A DNA stretch of 64,000 nucleotides, taken from Erythroxylum novogranatense. Lineage: Eukaryota > Streptophyta > Magnoliopsida > Malpighiales > Erythroxylaceae. Where the stretch lies: positions 7,559,001-7,623,000 of the forward strand of contig CM057235.1 of the NCBI GenBank assembly GCA_029891385.1. The letters run 5' to 3'. The notes under the pieces were generated by a model. It was not told where the DNA came from and did not search any database. It saw only the letters and a list, made by a program, of their open reading frames with translations. Below, piece after piece: positions 31,861 through 42,190 of this stretch (position 1 is its first letter; every line of letters begins with the position of its first letter). The translations under genes and the position numbers were made by a program.

Positions 31861-33390
31861 TGTTGATCGTGGTTTTTCGATGGGTGTAAGTTGTAATTAA
31901 TAACCTCGATAATCTACAAACATACAGGTCATTTGCGTAGTACCTAAGGTGTCGACCTTATGAGGAGGGATAATCTAATCCTAAAATATAAGGCCAAAAC
32001 AATTCATAGTAATTCAAAATGTAACAAAACTAAGGTAAGAATTTAATTCAATCATGCAACTCAATTCCAATAATCAATTATGAAGATATTAACAATGTAG
32101 CAACTGCAGCACACATTCAAGAACCAACCTAAAGGAACTATCAATTGAGAGAAAGGGGAATTTTTAACTATCTTTAACACTAACCTGATTGATTGTGAAT
32201 TATTGGATTATTAGTCTTAGACAATCCTATAGTTGATTACTCTCTCTCGAGTTAAAATCATTTAAATTTTAAACTCTAATAAGATTATGAAAAATTGAAA
32301 TCTCTCAATTAATAATCTATCCAAAATAATTAGATTTGAAGTTATCTAATAAACTATTGAAAACTTATATGAGATCTCTCTTCACACAATTACTGATTTG
32401 ATTAATTTCTTGTTTTTATTAAATGACATAGCTCTTGTTATTCATTCAATTCACCCTCTCAGTCTATTACCAAATTATACAATCACAAAAATCAATCATA
32501 ATAAATCCAACAAACATAAAACAATCATATTTTATTAAATCAAAGATAAAAGACCCAAAGGTGAGTATAGAATATCTCAACATTCACAGTCCCATCATCA
32601 AATTGCTATTCCTAATTCTATACAATAATAAAAATGGAAAATAACAGGAAATATGATTCTAATCAGAGATATGAGGTAGTGACATCAGAAAACTCCAAAT
32701 TCGGGAAGTACATCGAAATCAGCTTCTTCTCCACTTCTCTCTTCCTTCTTCTCTTTCTCAATCTCTCAATAGTTCTCTCTAGGTTTTATCTCCAAAGTGG
32801 TTGATGCAAAAGCTATTTCATCTTCTTTGTCTTATTATTTATATACCTTTTGGGTTTTGAGTAGCCCTAGGTTTTTTCTAGGGTTTGAAAGGCCTAAAAA
32901 TTCCCTCAAAACTTGAAGTTCTTGAGTGTCTACACGTCTGTTTGATGCAGGCCACGACTGTGGCCCTGCAGGTCATGATCGTGGGCCACATCTGAGCTTT
33001 CTATCATGATTATGGCAATCAGGCCACAATCGTGGGTAATGTCCTAGGCTTTTGTTATGATCGTGGCATATGGGCCATGATCGTGGGTTGACTCTAGTGC
33101 TTCTTTCTCAATCGTGGCATGTTGTGCCACAATTGTGGGCCATTGTTTTGGTCCAAGTGTCTCCGAAACTTCTTCATTCTTTGATATTGACCCTAAAATA
33201 CTAACAAACACATCAAGGTACCTCAAAGGTATAATAATTAAGCTCGAAGATTTGTATTAACCCATAAAAACACTTAAACACAATTAATTTACAAACTAAA
33301 ACAATTCTAACCTAAACATATACTAAAAGATTAAGATAATACTTATAAAAAATAAGCCTTAAAACATGATGCAATTCACACTTATCAACA
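31861..33390 (-). repeat. complete 3' LTR of the minus-strand Athila/Tat-like element
   Basis: The ends TGTTGAT and ATCAACA form a perfect 7-bp inverted repeat, giving a clean 1530-bp LTR. The copia reading stops immediately left of it and the reversed purine tract begins immediately right of it. Segment 31960-32816 matches 35911-36855 (shared AGGAGGGATAATCTAATCCT, CAATTGAGAGAAAGG, AATCAATCATAATAAATCCA). A cluster of imperfect repeats around CATGATCGTGG lies at 32940-33140. Confidence 0.88.
32935..33145. repeat. imperfect repeats of CATGATCGTGG in the LTR
   Basis: Variants CATGATCGTGG, CACAATCGTGG, TATGATCGTGG, CAATCGTGG and CACAATTGTGG recur about eight times at irregular 20-40 base spacing, often next to the inverse GGCCAC. 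Similar words (ACGATCGTGG, CCACGATCGTGGG) occur at 49385-49475 in another Athila/Tat-like LTR fragment. Many copies contain CpG and form short palindromes. Confidence 0.75.
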
Positions 33391-33427
33391 GCCCGATACT
33401 TAAACGTTTGCTTGTCGTCAAGCAAAC
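33391..33427 (-). other. hairpin module and purine tract before the minus-strand 3' LTR
   Basis: Arms GTTTGCTTG (33406-33414) and CAAGCAAAC (33419-33427) form a 9-bp perfect inverted repeat; the loop reads ACGA on the coding strand. The tract GTTTAAGTATCGGGC follows and touches the LTR. It is the same position and layout as 21049-21081 and 4508-4547. Confidence 0.85.
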
Positions 33428-34341
33428 AAAACAACAAACACAAAAAAATTCACACAGCACACAATGCAGTAATGAGACAATGGCTTCAACTTTATGAAAT
33501 AAATTTAATTGTAAACACAATCATTCAAGTCATTTCAAATCATTAACATCCAAAATCTACATCTTAGGGCTTTGAACTACATATACATATCAATTCATAC
33601 TCAAGTGTTAAATTGTTTACCCTTTTCAATTGCACACATATATTAATAATTCTTTAGTCATTCAAACTTTGTACCTACTCCTAAGTAAATTTTCATGAAA
33701 AATCAAACTATTACAAGTTCGGTAGGTTTTTATTAAAAAATGCGCACAATTTTAATTTATTTTTTATGAACATGGACTTAATCTTTTTACGTGGAGGCAA
33801 ACTTGGTAATGAATGTTGATCTGCTTACTTAACTAAGTCATGTTTTTTATTAAGCTACTTGGTTGGAACGTTATTATAGCCTTTTTACTCAAAGACACAC
33901 ATTTGTGATGTATGTCGATCCGATTACTCAGCTATATCACTTTCTTAACTGCTACTAGCTCTATTTGAGACCCCAAGGCCAGTGAAATAGTTATTTATTT
34001 TAAAATTATCAAACATGATTTTTTTATTGCCTACCTTGTTGCTTTAGCTACTTGTTTCCATGAAAAATACTAGCAAGGCTACCTAACTAGAAAGGCCTCA
34101 AATTATGAATGAATGTGACAATTTAGAGGGTCACAAACTAACACTAAATTCTAATTAAGTTGCATAGACCCCCAATTCACTAATTTTGTGAGCTAATAAT
34201 TCTTCACAACCTAATAGACTATGTTCAAAATTAGATCAATTCTAATCCATCTAAGCTATTGAAACATTGCAATTCATATTATGCAACCTAAGCAAACTAT
34301 CATACAATGTGCAAAATTCACACTCATGGTAAAAACAAACA

Positions 34342-34379
34342 ACCTCCCCACACTTAAACAACACATTGTCCTCAATGTG
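34342..34379 (-). other. internal AGGA-loop module, minus strand
   Basis: Arms CACATTG (34362-34368) and CAATGTG (34373-34379) form a 7-bp perfect inverted repeat around AGGA (coding strand), followed by TTGTTTAAGTGTGGGGAGG. It matches the internal module of the plus-strand element at 19657-19694 and lies about 0.95 kb from the 3' module. Confidence 0.82.
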
Positions 34380-35074
34380 GGAGGGGTACACCAACACACT
34401 AGGGGAAATAAAACATAATATATGATGATCATAAGAAGAAAAAACTAACAAAAATGAAAAGAAAATGGTTAGAACACGAAACCCTTTATGGTGATGGAGA
34501 TGGTAATGGCAATAGTGTTGAAACCAAATATGCTTGACATCGAGAGTGTTTCCCTATCTTATAAGTGATTCAAGAAATTAAAAGAATTAGCAATCCAAAC
34601 CATTCCAAATCATTCAAAACTTATTTTAGAATTTAAAACAAACCTAACTAGGTGATAATTTAAATCTAACTACTAAACGTGCTAATTTAGGGTCATTAGC
34701 TTGACCTTAAAGCTCAGCTAGGATCAATTATGAGTGGCTTGCTTCTACCCTTTTCGTTCAACATTAGTTTTGTGGTTTGTAAGTAAGCTACAAATTGGAA
34801 AATGATAAGATGGACAATATTGATAAAATTATGAAAACTAATTAGGCTCAGTAATGTCCTTTTTCTGAGTGAACTATCAATAAAACAGGGAATAACAAAA
34901 CTCCCTGAATCTTCCATGGAATCTAACAGTTTGCTCGGTAAGAGGGTGAGTTGTTCTATTCTTGGTTCTTCCTCATTTTCCCCTCATCTCCTCTTCTTCT
35001 TTAGCTTTGTGAATAGAGACTTCCATAGCTTCTTCAAACTTAATGGCCATTATCAATTGTTCTTTGTCCTCTCA

Positions 35075-35299
35075 TTACTTCAAAGATTCGAACACATCAA
35101 TTTTTTTGAATGTGTCGCCCTCCTCTGGATTCTTTAATACATCACTCATGTTGAATGTCACTTGGTCATCACTAATTCGAATGATGAGGTTCTCTTCATA
35201 GACATCTACCCAAGTTTTTTCAATGTTCAAGCATGGTATACCAAGATCTAAGGAATAATAAGGAGAGTTGTCATTCTTTTCTTCACCCTCTTTCCTCAT
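35075..35299 (-). pseudogene. protease-region relic of the minus-strand Athila/Tat-like element
   Basis: The minus-strand frame reads GIPCLNIEKTWVDVYEENLI, RISDDQVTFNMSDVLKNPEE and FKKIDVFESLK. The blocks VDV-E-L-IRI-DDQVTFN and the KxIDV end match the segment that follows the aspartic protease in Athila/Tat polyproteins (family form EVTFNVFKAMKYP). It ends at the LTR-proximal side without reverse transcriptase. The active-site motif itself is not seen. Confidence 0.72.
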
Positions 35300-35350
35300 T
35301 TCTTGATCCTCTACAAGATAATATTCAACATGGTCTTCTACTAGGTCTCC

Positions 35351-35660
35351 TTATTCTTCCCCATTTCTAAGTGTGATAGCCTCATATTGCTCTCGTTGAT
35401 ATAATTCCATATTGCTCAGAAAGTCTTCCACACTTCTCTTACAAAATTCATGGAAACTTGTCTTACTTGAATCTTCAAGTTGTGAGTAGAAGTAGCATGA
35501 TTTTTTTATTAATTTATCAAATTGTTGTTCCAGTCTCTTCTGCTTCTCTTTCATGTCTGTTAGCTTATCTATGATTTTATCCAGTTTGGAATCCTATAAA
35601 CTGGACTCATCTTGCTGAAATTCCAATAGGTCTTAATGTCCCATGTGGGTACTTACATTG
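35351..35660 (-). pseudogene. gag: gag C-terminal relic of the minus-strand element
   Basis: The frame 35554 to 35351 contains KQKRLEQQFDKLIKKS, then FHEFCKRSVEDFLSNMELYQ and ends QYEAITLRNGEE. The AITLRNG-E terminus is the hallmark end of Athila/Tat gag proteins. The coiled-coil-like stretch before it is also usual. It shares this end motif with the plus-strand relic at 18086-18780 (AITL). Confidence 0.72.
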
Positions 35661-35910
35661 TTAGACCAATAGAAATCTGGGTGGTTCTGCCACCTCGAAG
35701 TGTATGGTTCATATAAGGATGATGATTTCCTTAACTAAAGTGAGGCTTATTGAAATCTACAAGAGTCCTTTGCTCCCTATAATATACATTATCCATGATC
35801 GTTCTTTTTATCTCTTTTTACAACTCTTGAGATTTACCATTATTATCTGGTTATATCTAAGTTAATGTGTGGTCTACTTTATACCCATTTTTTTAATTAA
35901 AAAGAAGGTG

Positions 35911-36855
35911 AAAAAGCCTAAGGTGTTGATTCCACGAGGAGGGATAATCTAATCCTAAAATCTAAAGACAAAACAATTCGCAATAATTCAAAATGTAACA
36001 AAACTAAGGCAAGAATTTAATTCAATCAGGTAACTCAATTTCAAGAATCAATTACGAAAATATTAGCAAAGCAGCAGTTGCAACACACACTTGAGAATCA
36101 ATTTAAAGGAATTATCAATTGAGAGAAAGGGAAATTTCTAGTTATCTTTAACGCTAACCTAATTGATTATGAATTATAAGATTATTGTTCCTAGACAATC
36201 CGCTGGTTGATTACTCTCTTTTGAGTTATAACCATTAACCCTAAATTTTAAACCCTATTCAGATTATAAAAAATTGCAATCTCTCAATTAACAATCTATC
36301 CAAAACTCTAATTAGATCTAAAGTTGTCCAATAAACTATCGGGAACCTATACAAAATCTCTCTTTACACAATTACCGATTTGATTAATTTCTCATTCTTA
36401 TTAAATCTGCTAATTATCAATTACCGATTTGATTAATTTCTCGTTTTGATTAAATCTACTAACTATCATTGGCTCAATTAAATTATTTTTCATTCGATTT
36501 ACCCCTCAATCTATTACCGAATTATGCAGTCACAGAATCAATCATAATAAATCCAAGAAACATAAAACAATTAGATTTTATTAAATCAAAGATTAAAAAA
36601 ACCTAAAGGTGAGTATAAATTATGTCAACATTCAAAATCCTATCATCAAATTATTATTCCCGATTCTATACAATAATAAAAATGGAAAATAACAGGAAAT
36701 ACGATTCTAAATAGAGACGGGAAACAATTACGTCGGGAAACTCTAAATTTGGGAAGTACATTGATGTTCGCTTCTTCTCTCTTCCTTCTTCTCTTTCTCA
36801 ATCTCTCAATAATTCTCTCTAGAGTTTATCTCCAAAGTAGCTTATGCAAAAGCAC
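35911..36855 (-). repeat. partial 5' LTR of the minus-strand element
   Basis: It is a direct copy of 31960-32816, starting at CCTAAGGTGTTGATTCCACG and ending ATGCAAAAGC, after which copia 3' sequence resumes. A 50-60 base duplication around ATTACCGATTTGATTAATTTCTC occurs at 36374-36450. The missing outer part suggests a deletion at the right junction. Confidence 0.8.
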
Positions 36856-37093
36856 ATGGTCAATAATAATGCTAAAATTGTAATGTGAATTAATTAAATG
36901 CTAAGAAGGTTAACGTGTGCGACATGTCTGAACCTTTGTGAATGATGGTTTAAGCAATGAGCCATTAATCATTTCGTTTGGATTTTATGATATGTTTGTA
37001 TTATAGAATGGTTTAAGGTGAAAGCTACCTTCCTTTAGGTAGGATTGCTTCTTTGTGTTTTGTTTTTTTTATGTCACAAAATAAGTGGGGGAT
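36856..37093 (+). other. copia 3' internal end and purine tract
   Basis: This short stretch lies between the minus-strand element and the copia 3' LTR. It ends with ATAAGTGGGGGATT (37081-37094), a standard copia plus-strand primer. No protein block is readable, so reverse transcriptase and RNase H were lost before or with the insertion. Confidence 0.65.
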
Positions 37094-37701
37094 TGCTGGA
37101 AATCAGTTTGTGATATAAACAGTTAAAGTCAAACTTGGAAATGAAGAGTTGCTTCCTTTCCAAGAGTTGTGATTTGTAATGAACAGACGTGACTATTATG
37201 AAAAGTTGTTTCCTTTCCAAGAGTTGTGCCTTGTAGTGAACATATGTGATTATTATGAAAGGTTGCTTCCTTACCAAGAGTTGCGACTTGTAGTAAACAG
37301 ACGCGATTGTTCTGAATAGTTGCTTTATTTCCAAAAATTGTGACTGGTAGTGAACAAACATGACTGTTATGAAAACTCTATATAGACATAACTTTTAGTC
37401 AAGATTAAAAATGTTTGTTTTTAACAACTTTTATCAACACAATCTCTGTATTCATAATTCTCGAAGAACATTCATACTCTTGCAACTTAAATGTTCTTCT
37501 GTTCTTTGTTATCCTAGAAGTAATTTGCCTTTAACCCGGTTTGCAAGCATAGTGGGTGTAAATAACAATTTAGGGAAAGTGTCCAACATACTTAGAACAC
37601 TTTAAACTTTGTGTTTTGATCCCAAGTTCTCTTAGTTCTCTGAAACACCATTTAGTTCATTATTCATCGTTTTGTGGACTTCCAACCCCCATTCTATTAG
37701 A
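37094..37701 (+). repeat. 3' LTR of the copia element
   Basis: It starts TGCTGGAAATCAG after the purine tract and ends TCTATTAGA, aligned with GTATTACA of the 5' LTR. A TATA box (CTCTATATAGAC) lies at about 37376-37387. Upstream of it are four tandem copies of a 57-58 bp unit (37147-37375). About 330 bp align with the 5' LTR. Confidence 0.85.
37147..37375 (+). repeat. four 57-bp tandem repeats in the copia U3 region
   Basis: The unit begins GTTGCTTCCTTTCCAAGAG and continues TTGTGACTTGTAGTGAACAG with variants. Copies start near 37148, 37205, 37262 and 37319. They lie directly upstream of the TATA box, where retrotransposon enhancers often sit. The minus-strand 95-codon open frame here (19-residue period) is a by-product. 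Confidence 0.85.
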
Positions 37702-39780
37702 AGGAATGTTGCCTATTGTTTAAAGATGCCCAAAAGACTACAGTACACCTTACCTTTCCATGTGAGTTTTTTTATGTAGGTTCCTCGAAGATATAGAAGA
37801 ACCATAACATAGCAAGTCAAAGTGTGCCCCTTCGATGGTGTAAAATCAAATTGATGATGATATAATTAAGATTCTTGACCATCGTATTTTGGGAAAGCAT
37901 AAAAAAATCAAAGGATGGGATTTTTGGTGCAATGGAAAGAAAGGAAAGTTGCTGGTGCAACTTAGGAGCGAGACCACAAATCGCCTAGAGTTCTTTCCGC
38001 TTTTTGACGTGTAGTGCAAATTTGTAGACTCTAGACATGAACCCTGGTCCATGCAACACGAGAACAACTAGAGAGGACATTCAACAAGATACTTTGAAGA
38101 TAATCCATCGACTGAAGCATATCTCTTCGGGACTACTACGATCGCTCGTTACCTAATCCCTAATTTGGTTGGATTAGGTGAATGGGGAAAGACGTGATCT
38201 GCGCTTACCCCATTTTTGTCAAACGTCTCATTTTCTGTTGTATGTTTTAAGCGTTGTGTTGCTTTGTGAGAAGCTACTGGTGTATGTTTATTAGACCTTG
38301 TAGTTGCTTGTTATTGTTCATGTGTTCACGTGTGGGGCATCCTATTATTAATACAAGTATTTTCTTAGAAAAAAAAAAGCTTAGGAAAGAGACACTTCCT
38401 TTGGTTGTTTGAGGAGAAGATAAAGACCTACCTTGAGAACCTCTTGATATGGATGTTGGCTCCTTCAAGTGAGGGAGGTCTATAAGTCCCGTTGCACATT
38501 TCAGACTAATTTGGTAGCAAACGAATTTTTGCAACTTGGAAGCCAGATCAGGCATGGGAAGCATACTGTAGGAACAAAAACAATTCAACTTGGAGATGGC
38601 TTCAAGCATAGCTAGTGGAATACTTCAAGCATTGATCTAACTTAGTCAAGGTCTAGATCATCAAAGTGAAAACTTCTTACAACAATTCTAGAGCAAGTAG
38701 AATTGTTCTAGCTATTGGATGGACCGATGATGGGTTGGCAGTTATGACAGTTATTAACTATGTCAGTTGATCGGTTATAGGGTTGGCCAACTGCTCTTTA
38801 AGTTAATCTAATGTTGCAATAATATAAGGGACATGTTTGGATAAGCTTGTCTGAAGATTTATGTTGCTTCAAACATAATTACGTGGTAACTTTTATAACC
38901 TACTGTGTTAGGTATTTATACAACTGTAATGTGTTCGTGTGAGACAAATGCAGTCTTACCTTAGTATTGTTATCAATCTTATGTTAGGTATTTATACAAG
39001 TGTAATGTGTTAGTGTGAGACAAATGCAGTCTCACCTTAGTATTGTTATCAATCTTCTGCATGAATAACACATATCATTCAGTGCCTTAAAAATGTTCTT
39101 GTCCGTACTCACTAAAACGAGGCACACACTAGGTGTTTGTGAAAATGACACACTTGCTAGGTGTTTGAGAGATTGTGGTTGAGGATATAACAAGGTGTTC
39201 ACAATGCCAAGTTTGTATATGGGTCCATAAGCACTAGTCAATTCTGTGAAATTTCAGTGAAAGTATTGGTCAAGAAATAGAATGCATATGTGAAAACTTA
39301 GTGGTAGTGAAGCCAAATCTTCTTTGCTTTCTTAGCATTCTATTAGAACTAGAACATAGAAACTGTTGTGATTGATATTTGGAGATTTAACAAAGTTCTA
39401 TCCATACTAACTTGAAGGGAAATTGAACACTTTGGTAACAAGAAAAGCCCACGGTTCCTTTTCTATTTTATTAATTTCTTTTTTTTACCACGAATCATCT
39501 TAATGTTCAGTGTCGGTGCAGCTTTGGTTTCTTGCGACACAGTCACGTGCTGAGTGACATCCTTCCACTATCCGTGTTCTGATTATTGTTGAATCATCCA
39601 ATAACGAATAATAATAATAATTAAAGCAAATGGACAACTCCAGGTGGTGTCGCCCCACGACGACCCCGGAGACCTCAACCAATTTTTCGTGCTCTAAACC
39701 TTAGCCAGTCTTTAACCATTTTTGTTTCCTTTCCATCGCCCTGCGTAATTTTTGGAATTTTTTGTCTTGGTCCTAAAACA
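37702..39780. other. low-repeat spacer upstream of the host gene
   Basis: No recognised gene. The stretch 37706-38380 ends in AATACAAGTATTTTCTTAG followed by eleven A, so it may be the 3' end of a poly(A)-tailed retroposon. A 76-bp tandem duplication lies at 38906-39057. Reading 37840-38060 gives open plus-strand stretches (ILDHRILGKHKKIKGWDFW) without a recognised domain. Confidence 0.45.
38906..39057 (+). repeat. 76-bp tandem duplication
   Basis: Two copies of a unit starting TGTTAGGTATTTATACAA and ending TATTGTTATCAATCTT lie head to tail (38906-38981 and 38982-39057) with only a few differences. Confidence 0.9.
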
Positions 39781-39784
39781 GTCG

Positions 39785-40585
39785 CTCCCTTGTTTCCTGC
39801 ACCTCTCGGACACCCTCTCTCTTCTGCGATCATTCTTTTACGACATTATCTTTATCCCTGTATGTATTAATTCATGATATTCGCGCCCTTCTCGGATCTG
39901 GGCCTTTATTTGTTGCTGTGTTATCCAGGTGCTTGTGCTACTTTTTACTTTCTAAAGGGTCTCTATGTATAGTGTCTCCCATTTTTTGTGTTATCCGGCC
40001 CCTGTATTGAGGTTTGAGGTTTGATGTGGTTGCTCATTTGTGGGTTTTTCTAAATGATTTTTTACTTCTTTGTTTTAACTGGTCTTTTTTGTTTGTGTTG
40101 CTTGATATTGGAGTATCACTTTGTCCCTGGCTTGGTTTTCACGTTAGTCTCCATCCATTCATATGTTTTCTCAGGTCTTCCATTTCCTATCCCTTTGTTT
40201 CTTTTTGGTCTGAAGGAGTTTGAAAATCGTGTATTTCATTTGCTCATTTATTCTCAAATCTTGACCTTTTTCTGGTTCACAAATTACCAATCTTTTTCTG
40301 TACACTGAACTTGGGTTGCTTCGTGATGCAGAGATTCGTTCGTTGGCGAAGTATGCGTTTCTACAAATAAATACTAAGGGGATTTTCTTTTAGGTTACGG
40401 ATTAGAGACACAACCGCAGACGTCAAGGTCAAGATAGTTTGGAATTGTCGAAGATTTAGCATTCTGCATTGTGCAGATATAACTAGAAAGATTTGACCTT
40501 TATCTATTATTACTAGTGTTAGGTGTTTTATTTACTGTAGGAACTTGGAGAAAGTAAAATATTGGATTTGGCTTGCTAATCAGAT
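39785..40585 (+). promoter_or_regulatory. probable 5' leader with intron of the host gene
   Basis: CT-rich sequence (CACCTCTCGGACACCCTCTC near 39800) looks like a plant transcription start and leader. A long T-rich stretch follows, then a clear 3' splice site TTTACTGTAG at 40531-40540, 45 bases before the start codon. A second possible acceptor (GTGATGCAG) lies near 40330. The donor cannot be fixed by eye, and no reading frame extends upstream of the ATG. Confidence 0.5.
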
Positions 40586-41831
40586 ATGGGGCATGTGGCT
40601 CCAAAAGTTGGAGATTTCGGGGTTGATCTTGAATGTGGAGGAATAGTGGCTGCTGATGATTCAAGCAAAAAGCAAACTTCGGGCTCCAAACTACATGTAA
40701 AGGCATTGGTACCTGAAATTTCTGCTATGTGTTTGGACGGATCAATCAAACATGAAGTTGGAGTGAATGTGGATGGCCATGTAAAAGGTTTTTCTGCGGA
40801 TATAGAAAAAGGAACAACTGTTGATGATGCAGAGAGGAAAGTGATCAAGGAGAAGCGCCAGAAGATGAGTAATAAAAAGCCTCCAAGGCCTCCAAGAGGT
40901 CTGTCATTGGATTCTACTGATCAGAAGTTCATTAAGGAGCTTTCTGAACTTTCTATGCAGAAGTATGCAAGGATTGAGCGAATGAAAGCCTTGAAGAAAA
41001 TGAAAGCCACAAAGGCTTCATCATCCGGCAGCAATCTATTAGCCACGTTGTTCACTCTCCTCTTTTTTCTAGTGATTATTTTTCAAGGTAACGTTTAAAT
41101 GTTTTTCAGCTTAAGCATAGTGGCAATCATCTTTCGAAGTTATAAATTACCTACTATTACTAATTCGCACTTATCTTGTTCTTTGTTCAAGATGCAATTT
41201 TGTACTAGCTCCAGTATATTTGCTTTTCCTCTCAGGTTGTTCTGTAGACAGGAAGGTATTCTTATGGATTCAAGGACTAATAGACTAGTTGCATGTAGAG
41301 TCATTTGCTGTATTCTACACAGTAACCTTCTTTAAGCTGGAGATGTTCTCTTGCTTAGTTTGCCCATTAGCTGTTCTCTCCTTTAAATTGTTTGACTTTA
41401 TTGCCGCATTTGTGGTTTTTCTATAATTGAAAACCTCTCTTTATGTCTCTTGATACTTTTTAGTCCATTTTTATCATAGTTTACCCTTTAGTCGCTCTTC
41501 TGTTCGTATTAGCGAAGTGCAAATTTGATTTGTTAGCATCTGCTTCAATTGTAATGTGCTTCAAAACCAGCATATGTATCTAAGAAAATCCCTGCTGGAT
41601 ATTCTGTGCTTTTAGTTTTTCATATAGTCTTTTCGATGAGCATCGAAGGTTTTGCTAGAAATTATTTCATTATGTGAATTGTACTCTGCAGGCATGTCAT
41701 CAAGAGGTCCATCGATAAGTCAGAGTTCTGCAGTGTCAGTAGGAGCAGTGGAGAATGGTTTGATTTCGGTTCACTACTTGAATCCTTCTGCAAGTGAATC
41801 AAAAGATCATGCCTCTGTGTCTTCCAAATAA
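40586..41831 (+). CDS. host gene: small basic protein with one C-terminal membrane segment, two exons
   Basis: Exon 1 is 40586-41087 and exon 2 is 41692-41831; the intron has GT at 41088 and AG at 41690-41691. The product is 213 residues. Residues 97-105 read KKPPRPPRG, residues 112-143 are a charged helix (KFIKELSELSMQKYARIERM and KKMKATK), and residues 151-167 (LLATLFTLLFFLVIIFQ) form one membrane segment followed by a short polar tail (about 46 residues, ending SVSSK). I remember plant-specific uncharacterised proteins with the same order: Pro-rich motif, D-x-D/T-Q-K helix, KALKKMKA, membrane segment ending IIFQG. The N-terminal 90 residues are variable-looking. Function is unknown; a tail-anchored or single-pass membrane protein is inferred. 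The exon-1 frame alone reads three more codons into the intron, so the splice site matters. Codon use is ordinary and no lesion is seen. Confidence 0.85.
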
Positions 41832-42190
41832 TTCACTGTTTCCTTACTGACTATAAACAATCTTCTGTAATGCGCTATACCTTCATTTTTTGTGTATATT
41901 ATCTACTATGGAAGAATGTATAACTATCATGCCAGTAGACGTATAGAATTGGATTCTAGCGACATTTTACAGTTCAGCTGATACATTTGCTTCGTCTGAT
42001 CGATCTGAAAGCCCCAGAGAGACTGTTGTGTCGAAGTGAATGATGAGACAGTTTTAAGAGGCAGATATTGAAAACAATCGTGAGGTTTCACGTCAATGCC
42101 TAGTGACTTCAGTTTTTTTACCGACAGCCCCACAAAAGCTGAATTTCATTTGGTCGGTGCTATATTCCTTTTGTATCTCAGTTATATTAA
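41832..42190 (+). other. probable 3' UTR of the host gene
   Basis: AT-rich sequence after the stop codon, with AAACAATC and TGTAAT-like plant polyadenylation context near 41855-41930. It extends at most to the MITE starting at 42191. Confidence 0.4.

Larger units (their letters stand above)
31861..36855 (-). mobile_element. Athila/Tat-like non-autonomous gypsy element, minus strand
   Basis: A complete LTR (31861-33390) at the left and a partial direct copy (about 35911-36855) at the right flank a gag and protease relic on the minus strand. The interior lacks reverse transcriptase and integrase. Reading on the minus strand, the order is partial 5' LTR, gag end, protease, internal hairpin module, 3' hairpin module with purine tract, and 3' LTR. 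The element sits in the copia integrase. The right LTR lacks its outer part, so the right-hand target duplication cannot be read. Confidence 0.85.
26495..37701 (+). mobile_element. Ty1/copia element with nested insertions
   Basis: Gag, protease and the N-terminal half of integrase follow the 5' LTR in order. Reverse transcriptase and RNase H are absent; the reading stops at 31860, where a minus-strand gypsy derivative begins. Copia-like 3' sequence with a purine tract (AAGTGGGGGATT) and LTR resumes at 36856-37701. Gag also holds solo LTR 3. The order gag, protease, integrase (before any reverse transcriptase) is diagnostic for copia. Confidence 0.85.

Noticed and set aside
32930..33150. CRISPR-like array of CATGATCGTGG repeats
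   Set aside because: Repeats are short, imperfect and irregularly spaced inside a plant LTR.
37074..37361. 95-codon minus-strand frame with repeated QLLERKQLFI
   Set aside because: Product of the 57-bp tandem repeats in the copia LTR, whose period is a multiple of three.
40054..40308. Hydrophobic open frames upstream of the host gene
   Set aside because: T-rich sequence fitting a leader intron; frames overlap each other and lack conserved motifs.
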